Source: Isoperla grammatica
Taxonomy: Eukaryota > Arthropoda > Insecta > Plecoptera > Perlodidae
Assembly: GCA_945910005.1 (NCBI GenBank)
Contig: OX246741.1
Coordinates: forward strand, 40,597,180 to 40,661,179
Direction of reading: 5' to 3'
DNA length: 64,000 nt
Shown: positions 32,001-46,700 of the stretch, piece after piece
Position numbering within the stretch: position 1 is the stretch's first letter
Layout: each line of letters opens with the position of its first letter
Made by a program: the position numbers and the translations under genes
Notes under the pieces: model-generated
What the model saw: only the letters and a program-made list of their open reading frames with translations
The model's database searches: none
Told to the model about the DNA's origin: nothing

Positions 32001-35000
32001 ATGCGCAATGCCCCTCTCTCATGATGGACACTGATAAATGCCCGCCTTGCTCTCTACGCCCGCTGGACCACCTTACTTAGTTCTATCATGCCATAGGTTG
32101 GCGCGCACATGCGCAATGCCCCTCTCTCATGATGGACACTGATAAATGCCCGCCTGGCTCTCTAAGCCCGCTGGACCACCTTACTTAGTTCTATCATGTC
32201 ATAGGTTGGCGCGCACATGCGCAATGCCCCTCTCTCATGATGGACACTGATAAATGCCCGCCTGGCTCTCTAAGCCAGCTGGACCACCTAACTTAGTTCT
32301 ATCATGTCATAGGTTGGCGCGCACATGCGCAATGCCCCTCTCTCATGATGGACACTGATAAATGCCCGCCTGGCTCTCTAAGCCCGCTGGACCACCTAAC
32401 TTAGTTCTATCATGTCATAGGTTGGCGCGCACATGCGCAATGCCCCTCTCTCATGATGGACACTGATAAATGCCCGCCTGGCTCTCTAAGCCCGCTGGAC
32501 CACCTAACTTAGTTCTATCATGTCATAGGTTGGCGCGCACATGCGCAATGCCCCTCTCTCATGATGGACACTGATAAATGCCCGCCTGGCTCTCTAAGCC
32601 TGCTGGACCACCTAACTTAGTTCTATCATGTCATAGGTTGGCGCGCACATGCGCAATGCCCCTCTCTCATGATGGACACTGATAAATGCCCGCCTGGCTC
32701 TCTAAGCCAGCTGGACCACCTAACTTAGTTCTATCATGTCATAGGTTGGCGCGCACATGCGCAATGCCAATCTCTCATGATGGACACTGATAAATGCCCG
32801 CCTGGCTCTCTAAGCCCGCTGGACCACCTAACTTAGTTCTATCATGTCATAGGTTGGCGCGCACATGCGCAATGCCCCTCTCTCATGATGGACACTGATA
32901 AATGCCCGCCTGGCTCTCTAAGCCAGCTGGACCACCTAACTTAGTTCTATCATGTCATAGGTTGGCGCGCACATGCGCAATGCCCCTCTCTCATGATGGA
33001 CACTGATAAATGCCCGCCTGGCTCTCTAAGCCAGCTGGACCACCTAACTTAGTTCTATCATGTCATAGGTTGGCGCGCACATGCGCAATGCCCCTCTCTC
33101 ATGATGGAGACTGATAAATGCCCGCCTGGCTCTCTAAGCCCGCTGGACCACCTAACTTAGTTCTATCATGTCATAGGTTGGCGCGCACATGCGCAATGCC
33201 CCTCTCTCATGATGGACACTGATAAATGCCCGCCTGGCTCTCTAAGCCCGCTGGACCACCTAACTTAGTTCTATCATGTCATAGGTTGGCGCGCACATGC
33301 GCAATGCCCGTCTCTCATGATGGACACTGATAAATGCCCGCCTGGCTCTCTAAGCCAGCTGGACCACCTAACTTAGTTCTATCATGTCATAGGTTGGCGC
33401 ACATGCGCAATGCCCCTCTCTCATGATGGACACTAATAAATGCCCGCCTGGCTCTCTAAGCCAGCTGGACCACCTTACTTAGTTCTATCATGTCATAGGT
33501 TGGCGCGCACATGCGCAATGCCCCTCTCTCATGATGGACACTGATAAATGCCCGCCTGGCTCTCTAAGCCCGCTGGACCACCTAACTTAGTTCTATCATG
33601 TCATAGGTTGGCGCGCACATGCGCAATGCCCCTCTCTCATGATGGACACTGATAAATGCCCGCCTGGCTCTCTAAGCCCGCTGGACCACCTAACTTAGTT
33701 CTATCATGTCATAGGTTGGCGCGCGCATGCGCAATGCCCCTCTCTCATGATGGACACTGATAAATGCCCGCCTGGCTCTCTAAGCCAGCTGGACCACCTA
33801 ACTTAGTTCTATCATGTCATAGGTTGGCGCGCACATGCGCAATGCCCCTCTCTCATGATGGACACTGATAAATGCCCGCCTGGCTCTCTAAGCCAGCTGG
33901 ACCACCTAACTTAGTTCTATCATGTCATAGGTTGGCGCAATGCCCCTCTCTCATGATGGACACTGATAAATGCCCGCCTGGCTCTCTAAGCCCGCTGGAC
34001 CACCTAACTTAGTTCTATCATGTCATAGGTTGGCGCGCACATGCGCAATGCCCCTCTCTCATGATGGACACTGATAAATGCCTGCCTGGCTCTCTAAGCC
34101 AGCTGGACCACCTAACTTAGTTCTATCATGTCATAGGTTGGCGCGCACATGCGCAATGCCCCTCTCTCATGATGGACACTGATCAATGCCCGCCTGGCTC
34201 TCTAAGCCCGCTGGACCACCTAACTTAGTTCTATCATGTCATAGGTTGGCGCGCACATGCGCAATGCCCCTCTCTCATGATGGACACTGATAAATGCCCG
34301 CCTGGCTCTCTAAGCCCGCTGGACCACCTAACTTAGTTCTATCATGTCATAGGTTGGCGCGCACATGCGCAATGCCCCTCTCTCATGATGGACACTGATA
34401 AATGCCTGCCTGGCTCTCAAAGCCAGCTGGACCACCTTACTTAGTTCTATCATGTCATAGGTTGGCGCGCACATGCGCAATGCCCCTCTCTCATGATGGA
34501 CACTGATAAATGCCCGCCTGGCTCTCTAAGCCTGCTGGACCACCTAACTTAGTTCTATCATGTCATAGGTTGGCGCGCACATGCGCAATGCCTCTCTCTC
34601 ATGATGGACACTGATCAATGCCCGCCTGGCTCTCTAAGCCAGCTGGACCACCTAACTTAGTTCTATCATGTCATAGGTTGGCGCGCACATGCGCAATGCC
34701 TCTCTCTCATGATGGACACTGATAAATGCCCGCCTGGCTCTCTAAGCCCGCTGGACCACCTAACTTAGTTCTATCATGTCATAGGTTGGCGCGCACATGC
34801 GCAATGCCCCTCTCTCATGATGGACACTGATAAATGCCCGCCTGGCTCTCTAAGCCCGCTGGACCACCTAACTTAGTTCTATCATGTCATAGGTTGGCGC
34901 GCACATGCGCAATGCCCCTCTCTCATGATGGACACTGATAAATGCCCGCCTGGCTCTCTAAGCCCGCTGGACCACCTAACTTAGTTCTATCATGTCATAG

Positions 35001-38000
35001 GTTGGCGCGCACATGCGCAATGCCCCTCTCTCATGATGGACACTGATAAATGCCCGCCTGGCTCTCTAAGCCCGCTGGACCACCTAACTTAGTTCTATCA
35101 TGTCATAGGTTGGCGCGCACATGCGCAATGCCCCTCTCTCATGATGGACACTGATAAATGCCCGCCTGGCTCTCTAAGCCCGCTGGACCACCTAACTTAG
35201 TTCTATCATGTCATAGGTTGGCGCGCACATGCGCAATGCCCCTCTCTCATGACGGACACTGATAAATGCCCGCCTGGCTCTCTAAGCCCGCTGGACCACC
35301 TAACTTAGTTCTATCATGTCATAGGTTGGCGCGCACATGCGCAATGCCCCTCTCTCATGATAGACACTGATAAATGCCCGCCTGGCTCTCTTAGCCAGCT
35401 GGACCACCTAACTTAGTTCTATCATGTCATAGGTTGGCGCACATGCGCAATGCCCCTCTCTCATGATGGACACTGATAAAAGCCCGCCTGGCTCTCTTAG
35501 CCAGCTGGACCACCTAACTTAGTTCTATCATGTCATAGGTTGGCGCACATGCGCAATGCCCCTCTCTCATGATGGACACTGATAAATGCCCGCCTGGCTC
35601 TCTAAGCCCGCTGGACCACCTAACTTAGTTCTATCATGTCATAGGTTGGCGCACATGCGCAATGCCCCTCTCTCGTGATGTACACTGATAAATGCCCGCC
35701 TGGCTCTCTAAGCCCGCTGGACCACCTAACTTAGTTCTATCATGTCATAGGTTGGCGCGCACATGCGCAATGCCCCTCTCTCATGATGGACACTGATAAA
35801 TGCCCGCCTGGCTCTCTAAGCCAGCTGGACCACCTAACTTAGTTCTATCATGTCATAGGTTGGCGCGCACATGCGCAATGCCCCTCTCTCATGATGGACA
35901 CTGATAAATGCCCGCCTGGCTCTCTAAGCCAGCTGGACCACCTAACTTAGTTCTATCATGTCATAGGTTGGCGCGCACATGCGCAATGCCCCTCTCTCAT
36001 GATGGACACTGATAAATGCCCGCCTGGCTCTCTAAGCCCGCTGGACCACCTAACTTAGTTCTATCATGTCATAGGTTGGCGCGCACATGCGCAATGCCCC
36101 TCTCTCATGATGGACACTGATAAATGCCTGCCTGGCTCTCAAAGCCAGCTGGACCACCTAACTTAGTTCTATCCTGTCATAGGTTGGCGCGCACATGCGC
36201 AATGCCCCTCTCTCATGATGGACACTGATCAATGCCCGCCTGGCTCTCTAAGCCAGCTGGACCACCTAACTTAGTTCTATCATGTCATAGGTTGGCGCGC
36301 ACATGCGCAAAGCCCCTCTCTCATGATGGACACTGATAAATGCCCGCCTGGCTCTCTAAGCCCGCTGGACCACCTAACTTAGTTCTATCATGTCATAGGT
36401 TGGCGCGCACATGCGCAATGCCCCTCTCTCATGATGGACACTGATAAATGCCCGCCTGGCTCTCTTAGCCCGCTGGACCACCTAACTTAGTTCTATCATG
36501 TCATAGGTTGGCGCGCACATGCGCAATGCCCCTCTCTCATGATGGACACTGATAAATGCCCGCCTGGCTCTCTTAGCCCGCTGGACCACCTAACTTAGTT
36601 CTATCATGTCATAGGTTGGCGCGCACATGCGCAATGCCCCTCTCTCATGATGGACACTGATAAATGCCCGCCTGGCTCTCTTAGCCCGCTGGACCACCTA
36701 TCTTAGTTCTATCATGTCATAGGTTGGCGCGCACATGCGCAATGCCCCTCTCTCATGATGGACACTGATAAATGCCCGCCTGGCTCTCTTAGCCAGCTGG
36801 ACCACCTAACTTAGTTCTATCATGTCATAGGTTGGCGCGCACATGCGCAATGCCCCTCTCTCATGATGGACACTGATAAATGCCCGCCTGGCTCTCTAAG
36901 CCCGCTGGACCACCTAACTTAGTTCTATCATGTCATAGGTTGGCGCGCACATGCGCAATGCCCCTCTCTCATGATGGACACTGATAAATGCCCGCCTGGC
37001 TCTCTAAGCCCGCTGGACCACCTAACTTAGTTCTATCATGTCATAGGTTGGCGCGCACATGCGCAATGCCCCTCTCTCATGATGGACACTGATAAATGCC
37101 CGCCTGGCTCTCTTAGCCCGCTGGACCACCTAACTTAGTTCTATCATGTCATAGGTTGGCGCGCACATGCGCAATGCCCCTCTCTCATGATGGACACTGA
37201 TAAATGCCCGCCTGGCTCTCTTAGCCAGCTGGACCACCTAACTTAGTTCTATCATGTCATAGGTTGGCGCGCACATGCGCAATGCCCCTCTCTCATGATG
37301 GACACTGATAAATGCCCGCCTGGCTCTCTAAGCCCGCTGGACCACCTAACTTAGTTCTATCATGTCATAGGTTGGCGCGCACATGCGCAATGCCCCTCTC
37401 TCATGATGGACACTGATAAATGCCCGCCTGGCTCTCTAAGCCCGCTGGACCACCTAACTTAGTTCTATCATGTCATAGGTTGGCGCGCACATGCGCAATG
37501 CCCCTCTCTCATGATGGACACTGATAAATGCCCGCCTGGCTCTCTAAGCCAGCTGGACCACCTAACTTAGTTCTATCATGTCATAGGTTGGCGCGCACAT
37601 GCGCAATGCCCCTCTCTCATGATGGACACTGATAAATGCCCGCCTGGCTCTCTTAGCCAGCTGGACCACCTAACTTAGTTCTATCATGTCATAGGTTGGC
37701 GCGCACATGCGCAATGCCTCTCTCTCATGATGGACACTGATAAATGCCCGCCTGGCTCTCTAAGCCCGCTGGACCACCTAACTTAGTTCTATCATGTCAT
37801 AGGTTGGCGCGCACATGCGCAATGCCCCTCTCTCATGATGGACACTGATAAATGCCCGCCTGGCTCTCAATGCCCGCTGACCCACCTAACTTAGTTCTAT
37901 CATGTCATAGGTTGGCGCGCACATGCGCAATGCCCCTCTCTCATGATGGACACTGATAAATGCCTGCCTTGCTCTCTACGCCCGCTGGACCACCTTACTT

Positions 38001-40700
38001 AGTTCTATCATGCCATAGGTTGGCGCGCACATGCGCAATGCCCCTCTCTCATGATGGACACTGATAAATGCCCGCCTGGCTCTCTAAGCCCGCTGGACCA
38101 CCTTACTTAGTTCTATCATGTCATAGGTTGGCGCGCACATGCGCAATGCCCCTCTCTCATGATGGACACTGATAAATGCCCGCCTGGCTCTCTAAGCCAG
38201 CTGGACCACCTAACTTAGTTCTATCATGTCATAGGTTGGCGCGCACATGCGCAATGCCCCTCTCTCATGATGGACACTGATAAATGCCCGCCTGGCTCTC
38301 TAAGCCCGCTGGACCACCTAACTTAGTTCTATCATGTCATAGGTTGGCGCGCACATGCGCAATGCCCCTCTCTCATGATGGACACTGATAAATGCCCGCC
38401 TGGCTCTCTAAGCCCGCTGGACCACCTAACTTAGTTCTATCATGTCATAGGTTGGCGCGCACATGCGCAATGCCCCTCTCTCATGATGGACACTGATAAA
38501 TGCCCGCCTGGCTCTCTAAGCCTGCTGGACCACCTAACTTAGTTCTATCATGTCATAGGTTGGCGCGCACATGCGCAATGCCCCTCTCTCATGATGGACA
38601 CTGATAAATGCCCGCCTGGCTCTCTAAGCCAGCTGGACCACCTAACTTAGTTCTATCATGTCATAGGTTGGCGCGCACATGCGCAATGCCAATCTCTCAT
38701 GATGGACACTGATAAATGCCCGCCTGGCTCTCTAAGCCCGCTGGACCACCTAACTTAGTTCTATCATGTCATAGGTTGGCGCGCACATGCGCAATGCCCC
38801 TCTCTCATGATGGACACTGATAAATGCCCGCCTGGCTCTCTAAGCCAGCTGGACCACCTAACTTAGTTCTATCATGTCATAGGTTGGCGCGCACATGCGC
38901 AATGCCCCTCTCTCATGATGGACACTGATAAATGCCCGCCTGGCTCTCTAAGCCAGCTGGACCACCTAACTTAGTTCTATCATGTCATAGGTTGGCGCGC
39001 ACATGCGCAATGCCCCTCTCTCATGATGGAGACTGATAAATGCCCGCCTGGCTCTCTAAGCCCGCTGGACCACCTAACTTAGTTCTATCATGTCATAGGT
39101 TGGCGCGCACATGCGCAATGCCCCTCTCTCATGATGGACACTGATAAATGCCCGCCTGGCTCTCTAAGCCCGCTGGACCACCTAACTTAGTTCTATCATG
39201 TCATAGGTTGGCGCGCACATGCGCAATGCCCGTCTCTCATGATGGACACTGATAAATGCCCGCCTGGCTCTCTAAGCCAGCTGGACCACCTAACTTAGTT
39301 CTATCATGTCATAGGTTGGCGCACATGCGCAATGCCCCTCTCTCATGATGGACACTAATAAATGCCCGCCTGGCTCTCTAAGCCAGCTGGACCACCTTAC
39401 TTAGTTCTATCATGTCATAGGTTGGCGCGCACATGCGCAATGCCCCTCTCTCATGATGGACACTGATAAATGCCCGCCTGGCTCTCTAAGCCCGCTGGAC
39501 CACCTAACTTAGTTCTATCATGTCATAGGTTGGCGCGCACATGCGCAATGCCCCTCTCTCATGATGGACACTGATAAATGCCCGCCTGGCTCTCTAAGCC
39601 CGCTGGACCACCTAACTTAGTTCTATCATGTCATAGGTTGGCGCGCGCATGCGCAATGCCCCTCTCTCATGATGGACACTGATAAATGCCCGCCTGGCTC
39701 TCTAAGCCAGCTGGACCACCTAACTTAGTTCTATCATGTCATAGGTTGGCGCGCACATGCGCAATGCCCCTCTCTCATGATGGACACTGATAAATGCCCG
39801 CCTGGCTCTCTAAGCCAGCTGGACCACCTAACTTAGTTCTATCATGTCATAGGTTGGCGCAATGCCCCTCTCTCATGATGGACACTGATAAATGCCCGCC
39901 TGGCTCTCTAAGCCCGCTGGACCACCTAACTTAGTTCTATCATGTCATAGGTTGGCGCGCACATGCGCAATGCCCCTCTCTCATGATGGACACTGATAAA
40001 TGCCTGCCTGGCTCTCTAAGCCAGCTGGACCACCTAACTTAGTTCTATCATGTCATAGGTTGGCGCGCACATGCGCAATGCCCCTCTCTCATGATGGACA
40101 CTGATCAATGCCCGCCTGGCTCTCTAAGCCCGCTGGACCACCTAACTTAGTTCTATCATGTCATAGGTTGGCGCGCACATGCGCAATGCCCCTCTCTCAT
40201 GATGGACACTGATAAATGCCTGCCTGGCTCTCAAAGCCAGCTGGACCACCTTACTTAGTTCTATCATGTCATAGGTTGGCGCGCACATGCGCAATGCCTC
40301 TCTCTCATGATGGACACTGATCAATGCCCGCCTGGCTCTCTAAGCCAGCTGGACCACCTAACTTAGTTCTATCATGTCATAGGTTGGCGCGCACATGCGC
40401 AATGCCTCTCTCTCATGATGGACACTGATAAATGCCCGCCTGGCTCTCTAAGCCCGCTGGACCACCTAACTTAGTTCTATCATGTCATAGGTTGGCGCGC
40501 ACATGCGCAATGCCCCTCTCTCATGATGGACACTGATAAATGCCCGCCTGGCTCTCTAAGCCCGCTGGACCACCTAACTTAGTTCTATCATGTCATAGGT
40601 TGGCGCGCACATGCGCAATGCCCCTCTCTCATGATGGACACTGATAAATGCCCGCCTGGCTCTCTAAGCCCGCTGGACCACCTAACTTAGTTCTATCATG
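29100..40700. repeat. Higher-order tandem duplication of about 5.9 kb inside array 4
   Basis: A block of about 55 units (about 29.1-35.2 kb) recurs next to itself (about 35.2-40.7 kb). Rare markers recur in the same order: GACGGACAC, GATAGACAC, GATAAAAGC, CGTGATGTAC, CTATCCTGTC, TGCCCGCTGACCCACC, CCTTGCTCTCTACGCC, GCCAATCTC, GATGGAGACTG, CACTAATAAATG, GCGCGCGCATG and the 98-bp GGCGCAATG unit. The offset is 6030 bp at the start, 6138 after one extra unit in copy 2, then a constant 5922 from about 31.9 kb (31944 to 37866, 33106 to 39028, 33931 to 39853). It then drops by 108 twice near copy 2's end. Block edges are approximate. Confidence 0.93.
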
Positions 40701-43700
40701 TCATAGGTTGGCGCGCACATGCGCAATGCCCGTCTCTCATGATGGACACTGATAAATGCCCGCCTGGCTCTCTAAGCCAGCTGGACCACCTAACTTAGTT
40801 CTATCATGTCATAGGTTGGCGCGCACATGCGCAATGCCCCTCTCTCATGATGGACACTGATAAATGCCCGCCTGGCTCTCTAAGCCCGCTGGACCACCTA
40901 ACTTAGTTCTATCATGTCATAGGTTGGCGCGCACATGCGCAATGCCCCTCTCTCATGATGGACACTGATAAATGCCCGCCTGGCTCTCTAAGCCCGCTGG
41001 ACCACCTAACTTAGTTCTATCATGTCATAGGTTGGCGCGCACATGCGCAATGCCCCTCTCTCATGATGGACACTGATAAATGCCCGCCTGGCTCTCTAAG
41101 CAAGCTGGACCACCTAACTTAGTTCTATCATGTCATAGGTTGGCGCGCACATGCGCAATGCCCCTCTCTCATGATGGACACAAATAAATGCCCGCCTGGC
41201 TCTCTATGCCCGCTGGACCACCTAACTTAGTTCTATCATGTCATAGGTTGGCGCGCACATGCGCAATGCCCCTCTCTCATGATGGACACTGATAAATGCC
41301 CGCCTGGCTCTCTAAGCCCGCTGGACCACCTAACTTAGTTCTATCATGTCATAGGTTGGCGCGCACATGCGCAATGCCCCTCTCTCATGATGGACACTGA
41401 TAAATGCCCGCCTGGCTCTCTAAGCCCGCTGGACCACCTAACTTAGTTCTATCATGTCATAGGTTGGCGCGCACATGCGCAATGCCCCTCTCTCATGATG
41501 GACACTGATAAATGCCCGCCTGGCTCTCTAAGCCCGCTGGACCACCTAACTTAGTTCTATCATGTCATAGGTTGGCGCGCACATGCGCAATGCCCCTCTC
41601 TCATGACGGACACTGATAAATGCCCGCCTGGCTCTCTAAGCCCGCGGGACCACCTAACTTAGTTCTATCATGTCATAGGTTGGCGCGCACATGCGCAATG
41701 CCCCTCTCTCATGATGGACACTGATAAATGCCCGCCTGGCTCTCTAAGCCAGCTGGACCACCTAACTTAGTTCTATCATGTCATAGGTTGGCGCACATGC
41801 GCAATGCCCCTCTCTCATGATGGACACTGATAAAAGCCCGCCTGGCTCTCTAAGCCCGCTGGACCACCTAACTTAGTTCTATCATGTCATAGGTTGGCGC
41901 GCACATGCGCAATGCCCCTCTCTCATGATGGACACTGATAAATGCCCGCCTGGCTCTCTAAGCCAGCTGGACCACCTAACTTAGTTCTATCATGTCATAG
42001 GTTGGCGCACATGCGCAATGCCCCTCTCTCATGATGGACACTGATAAATGCCCGCCTGGCTCTCTAAGCCCGCTGGACCACCTAACTTAGTTCTATCATG
42101 TATAGGTTGGCGCGCACATGCGCAATGCCCCTCTCTCATGATGGACACTGATAAATGCCCGCCTGGCTCTCTTAGCCCGCTGGACCACCTAACTTAGTTC
42201 TATCATGTCATAGGTTGGCGCGCACATGCGCAATGCCCCTCTCTCATGATGGACACTGATAAATGCCCGCCTGGCTCTCTAAGCCCGCTGGACCACCTAA
42301 CTTAGTTCTATCATGTCATAGGTTGGCGCGCACATGCGCAATGCCCCTCTCTCATGATGGACACTGATAAATGCCCGCCTGGCTCTCTAAGCCCGCTGGA
42401 CCACCTAACTTAGTTCTATCATGTCATAGGTTGGCGCACATGCGCAATGCCCCTCTCTCGTGATGTACACTGATAAATGCCCGCCTGGTTCTCTAAGCCC
42501 GCTGGACCACCCAACTTAGTTCTATCATGTCATAGGTTGGCGCGCACATGCGCAATGCCCCTCTCTCATGATGGACACTGATAAATGCCTGCCTGGCTCT
42601 CAAAGCCAGCTGGACCACCTAACTTAGTTCTATCATGTCATAGGTTGGCGCACATGCGCAATGCCCCTCTCTCGTGATGTACACTGATAAATGCCCGCCT
42701 GGCTCTCTAAGCCCGCTGGACCACCCAACTTAGTTCTATCATGTCATAGGTTGGCGCGCACATGCGCAATGCCCCTCTCTCATGATGGACACTGATAAAT
42801 GCCCGCCTGGCTCTCTAAGCCAGCTGGACCACCTAACTTAGTTCTATCATGTCATAGGTTGGCGCGCACATGCGCAATGCCCCTCTCTCATGATGGACAC
42901 TGATCAATGCCCGCCTGGCTCTCTAAGCCAGCTGGACCACCTAACTTAGTTCTATCATGTCATAGGTTGGCGCGCACATGCGCAATGCCCCTCTCTCATG
43001 ATGGACACTGATAAATGCCCGCCTGGCTCTCTAAGCCCGCTGGACCACCTAACTTAGTTCTATCATGTCATAGGTTGGCCCGCACATGCGCAATGCCCCT
43101 CTCTCATGATGGACACTGATAAATGCCCGCCTGGCTCTCTAAGCCCGCTGGACCACCTAACTTAGTTCTATCATGTCATAGGTTGGCGCGCACATGCGCA
43201 ATGCCCCTCTCTCATGATGGACACTGATAAATGCCCGCCTGGCTCTCTAAGCCCGCTGGACCACCTAACTTAGTTCTATCATGCCATAGGTTGGCGCGCA
43301 CATGCGCAATGCCCCTCTCTCATGATGGACACTGATAAATGCCCGCCTGGCTCTCTAAGCCCGCTGGACCACCTAACTTAGTTCTATCATGTCATAGGTT
43401 GGCGCGCACATGCGCAATGCCCCTCTCTCATGATGGACACTGATAAATGCCCGCCTGGCTCTCTAAGCCCGCTGGACCACCTAACTTAGTTCTATCATGT
43501 CATAGGTTGGCGCGCACATGCGCAATGCCCCTCTCTCATGATGGACACTGATAAATGCCCGCCTGGCTCTCTAAGCCCGCTGGACCACCTAACTTAGTTC
43601 TATCATGTCATAGGTTGGCGCGCACATGCGCAATGCCCCTCTCTCATGATGGACACTGATAAATGCCCGCCTGGCTCTCTAAGCCCGCTGGACCACCTAA

Positions 43701-46700
43701 CTTAGTTCTATCATGTCATAGGTTGGCGCGCACATGCGCAATGCCCCTCTCTCATGATGGACACTGATAAATGCCCGCCTGGCTCTCTAAGCCCGCTGGA
43801 CCACCTAACTTAGTTCTATCATGTCATAGGTTGGCGCGCACATGCGCAATGCCCCTCTCTCATGATGGACACTGATAAATGCCCGCCTGGCTCTCTAAGC
43901 CCGCTGGACCACCTAACTTAGTTCTATCATGTCATAGGTTGGCGCGCACATGCGCAATGCCCCTCTCTCATGATGGACACTGATAAATGCCCGCCTGGCT
44001 CTCTAAGCCCGCTGGACCACCTAACTTAGTTCTATCATGTCATAGGTTGGCGCGCACTTGCGCAATGCCCCTCTCTCATGATGGACACTGATAAATGCCC
44101 GCCTGGCTCTCTAAGCAAGCTGGACCACCTAACTTAGCTCTATCATGTCATAGGTTGGCGCGCACATGCGCAATGCCCCTCTCTCATGATGGACACTGAT
44201 AAATGCCCGCCTGGCTCTCTATGCCCGCTGGACCACCTAACTTAGTTCTATCATGTCATAGGTTGGCGCGCACATGCGCAATGCCCCTCTCTCATGATGG
44301 ACACTGATAAATGCCCGCCTGGCTCTCTAAGCCCGCTGGACCACCTAACTTAGTTCTATCATGTCATAGGTTGGCGCGCACATGCGCAATGTCCCTCTCT
44401 CATGATGGACACTGATAAATGCCCGCCTGGCTCTCTAAGCCCGCTGGACCACCTAACTTAGTTCTATCATGTCATAGGTTGGCGCGCACATGCGCAATGC
44501 CCCTCTCTCATGATGGACATTGATAAATGCCCGCCTGGCTCTCTAAGCCCGCTGGACCACCTAACTTAGTTCTATCATGTCATAGGTTGGCGCGCACATG
44601 CGCAATGCCCCTCTCTCATGATGGACACTGATAAATGCCCGCCTGGCTCTCTAAGCCCGCTGGACCACCTAACTTAGTTCTATCATGTCATAGGTTGGCG
44701 CACATGCGCAATGCCCCTCTCTCATGATGGACACTGATAAATGCCCGCCTGGCTCTCTAATCCCGCTGGACCACCTAACTTAGTTCTATCATGTCATAGG
44801 TTGGCGCGCACATGCGCAATGCCCCTCTCTCATGATGGACACTGATCAATGCCCGCCTGGCTCTCTAAGCCAGCTGGACCACCTAACTTAGTTCTATCAT
44901 GTCATAGGTTGGCGCGCACATGCGCAATGCCCCTCTCTCATGATGGACACTGATAAATGCCCGCCTGGCTCTCTAAGCCAGCTGGACCACCTAACTTAGT
45001 TCTATCATGTCATAGGTTGGCGCACATGCGCAATGCCCCTCTCTCATGATGGACACTGATAAATGCCCGCCTGGCTCTCTAATCCCGCTGGACCACCTAA
45101 CTTAGTTCTATCATGCCATAGGTTGGCGCGCACATGCGCAATGCCCCTCTCTCATGATGGACACTGATAAATGCCCGCCTGGCTCTCTAAGCCAGCTGGA
45201 CCACCTAACTTAGTTCTATCATGTCATAGGTTGGCGCGCACATGCGCAATGCCCCTCTCTCATGATGGACACTGATAAATGCCCGCCTGGCTCTCTAAGC
45301 CCGCTGGACCACCTAACTTAGTTCTATCATGTCATAGGTTGGCGCGCACATGCGCAATGCCCCTCTCTCATGATGGACACTGATAAATGCCCGCCTGGCT
45401 CTCTAAGCCCGCTGGACCACCTAACGTAGTTCTATCATGTCATAGGTTGGCGCACATGCGCAATGCCCCTCTCTCATGATGGACACTGATAAATGCCCGC
45501 CTGGCTCTCTAATCCCGCTGGACCACCTAACTTAGTTCTATCATGCCATAGGTTGGCGCGCACATGCGCAATGCCCCTCTCTCATGATGGACACTGATAA
45601 ATGCCCGCCTGGCTCTCTAAGCCCGCTGGACCACCTAACTTAGTTCTATCATGTCATAGGTTGGCGCGCACATGCGCAATGCCCCTCTCTCATGATGGAC
45701 ACTGATAAATGCCTGCCTGGCTCTCTAAGCCAGCTGGACCACCTAACTTAGTTCTATCATGTCATAGGTTGGCGCGCACATGCGCAATGCCCCTCTCTCA
45801 TGATGGACACTGATAAATGCCCGCCTGGCTCTCTAAGCCAGCTGGACTACCTAACTTAGTTCTATCATGTCATAGGTTGGCGCGCACATGCGCAATGCCC
45901 CTCTCTCATGATGGACACTGATAAATGCCCGCCTGGCTCTCTAAGCCCGCTGGACCATCTAACTTAGTTCTATCATGTCATAGGTTGGCGCGCACATGCG
46001 CAATGCCCCTCTCTCATGATGGACACTGATAAATGCCCGCCTGGCTCTCTAAGCCCGCTGGACCACCTAACTTAGTTCTATCATGTCATAGGTTGGCGCG
46101 CACATGCGCAATGCCCCTCTCTCATGATGGACACTGATAAATGCCCGCCTGGCTCTCTTAGCCCGCTGGACCACCTAACTTAGTTCTATCATGTCATAGG
46201 TTGGCGCGCACATGCGCAATGCCCCTCTCTCATGATGGACACTGATAAATGCCCGCCTGGCTCTCTTAGCCAGCTGGACCACCTAACTTAGTTCTATCAT
46301 GTCATAGGTTGGCGCGCACATGCGCAATGCCCCTCTCTCATGATGGACACTGATAAATGCCCGCCTGGCTCTCTTAGCCCGCTGGACCACCTAACTTAGT
46401 TCTATCATGTCATAGGTTGGCGCGCACATGCGCAATGCCCCTCTCTCATGATGGACACTGATAAATGCCCGCCTGGCTCTCTAAGCCCGCTGGACCACCT
46501 AACTTAGTTCTATCATGTCATAGGTTGGCGCGCACATGCGCAATGCCCCTCTCTCATGATGGACACTGATAAATGCCCGCCTGGCTCTCTAAGCCAGCTG
46601 GACCACCTAACTTAGTTCTATCATGTCATAGGTTGGCGCGCACATGCGCAATGCCTCTCTCTCATGATGGACACTGATAAATGCCCGCCTGGCTCTCTAA

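Noticed and set aside
40142..40324. 60-codon minus-strand frame in array 4
   Set aside because: Produced by satellite units with CAAAGCC and GATCAATG variants; a repeat translation.
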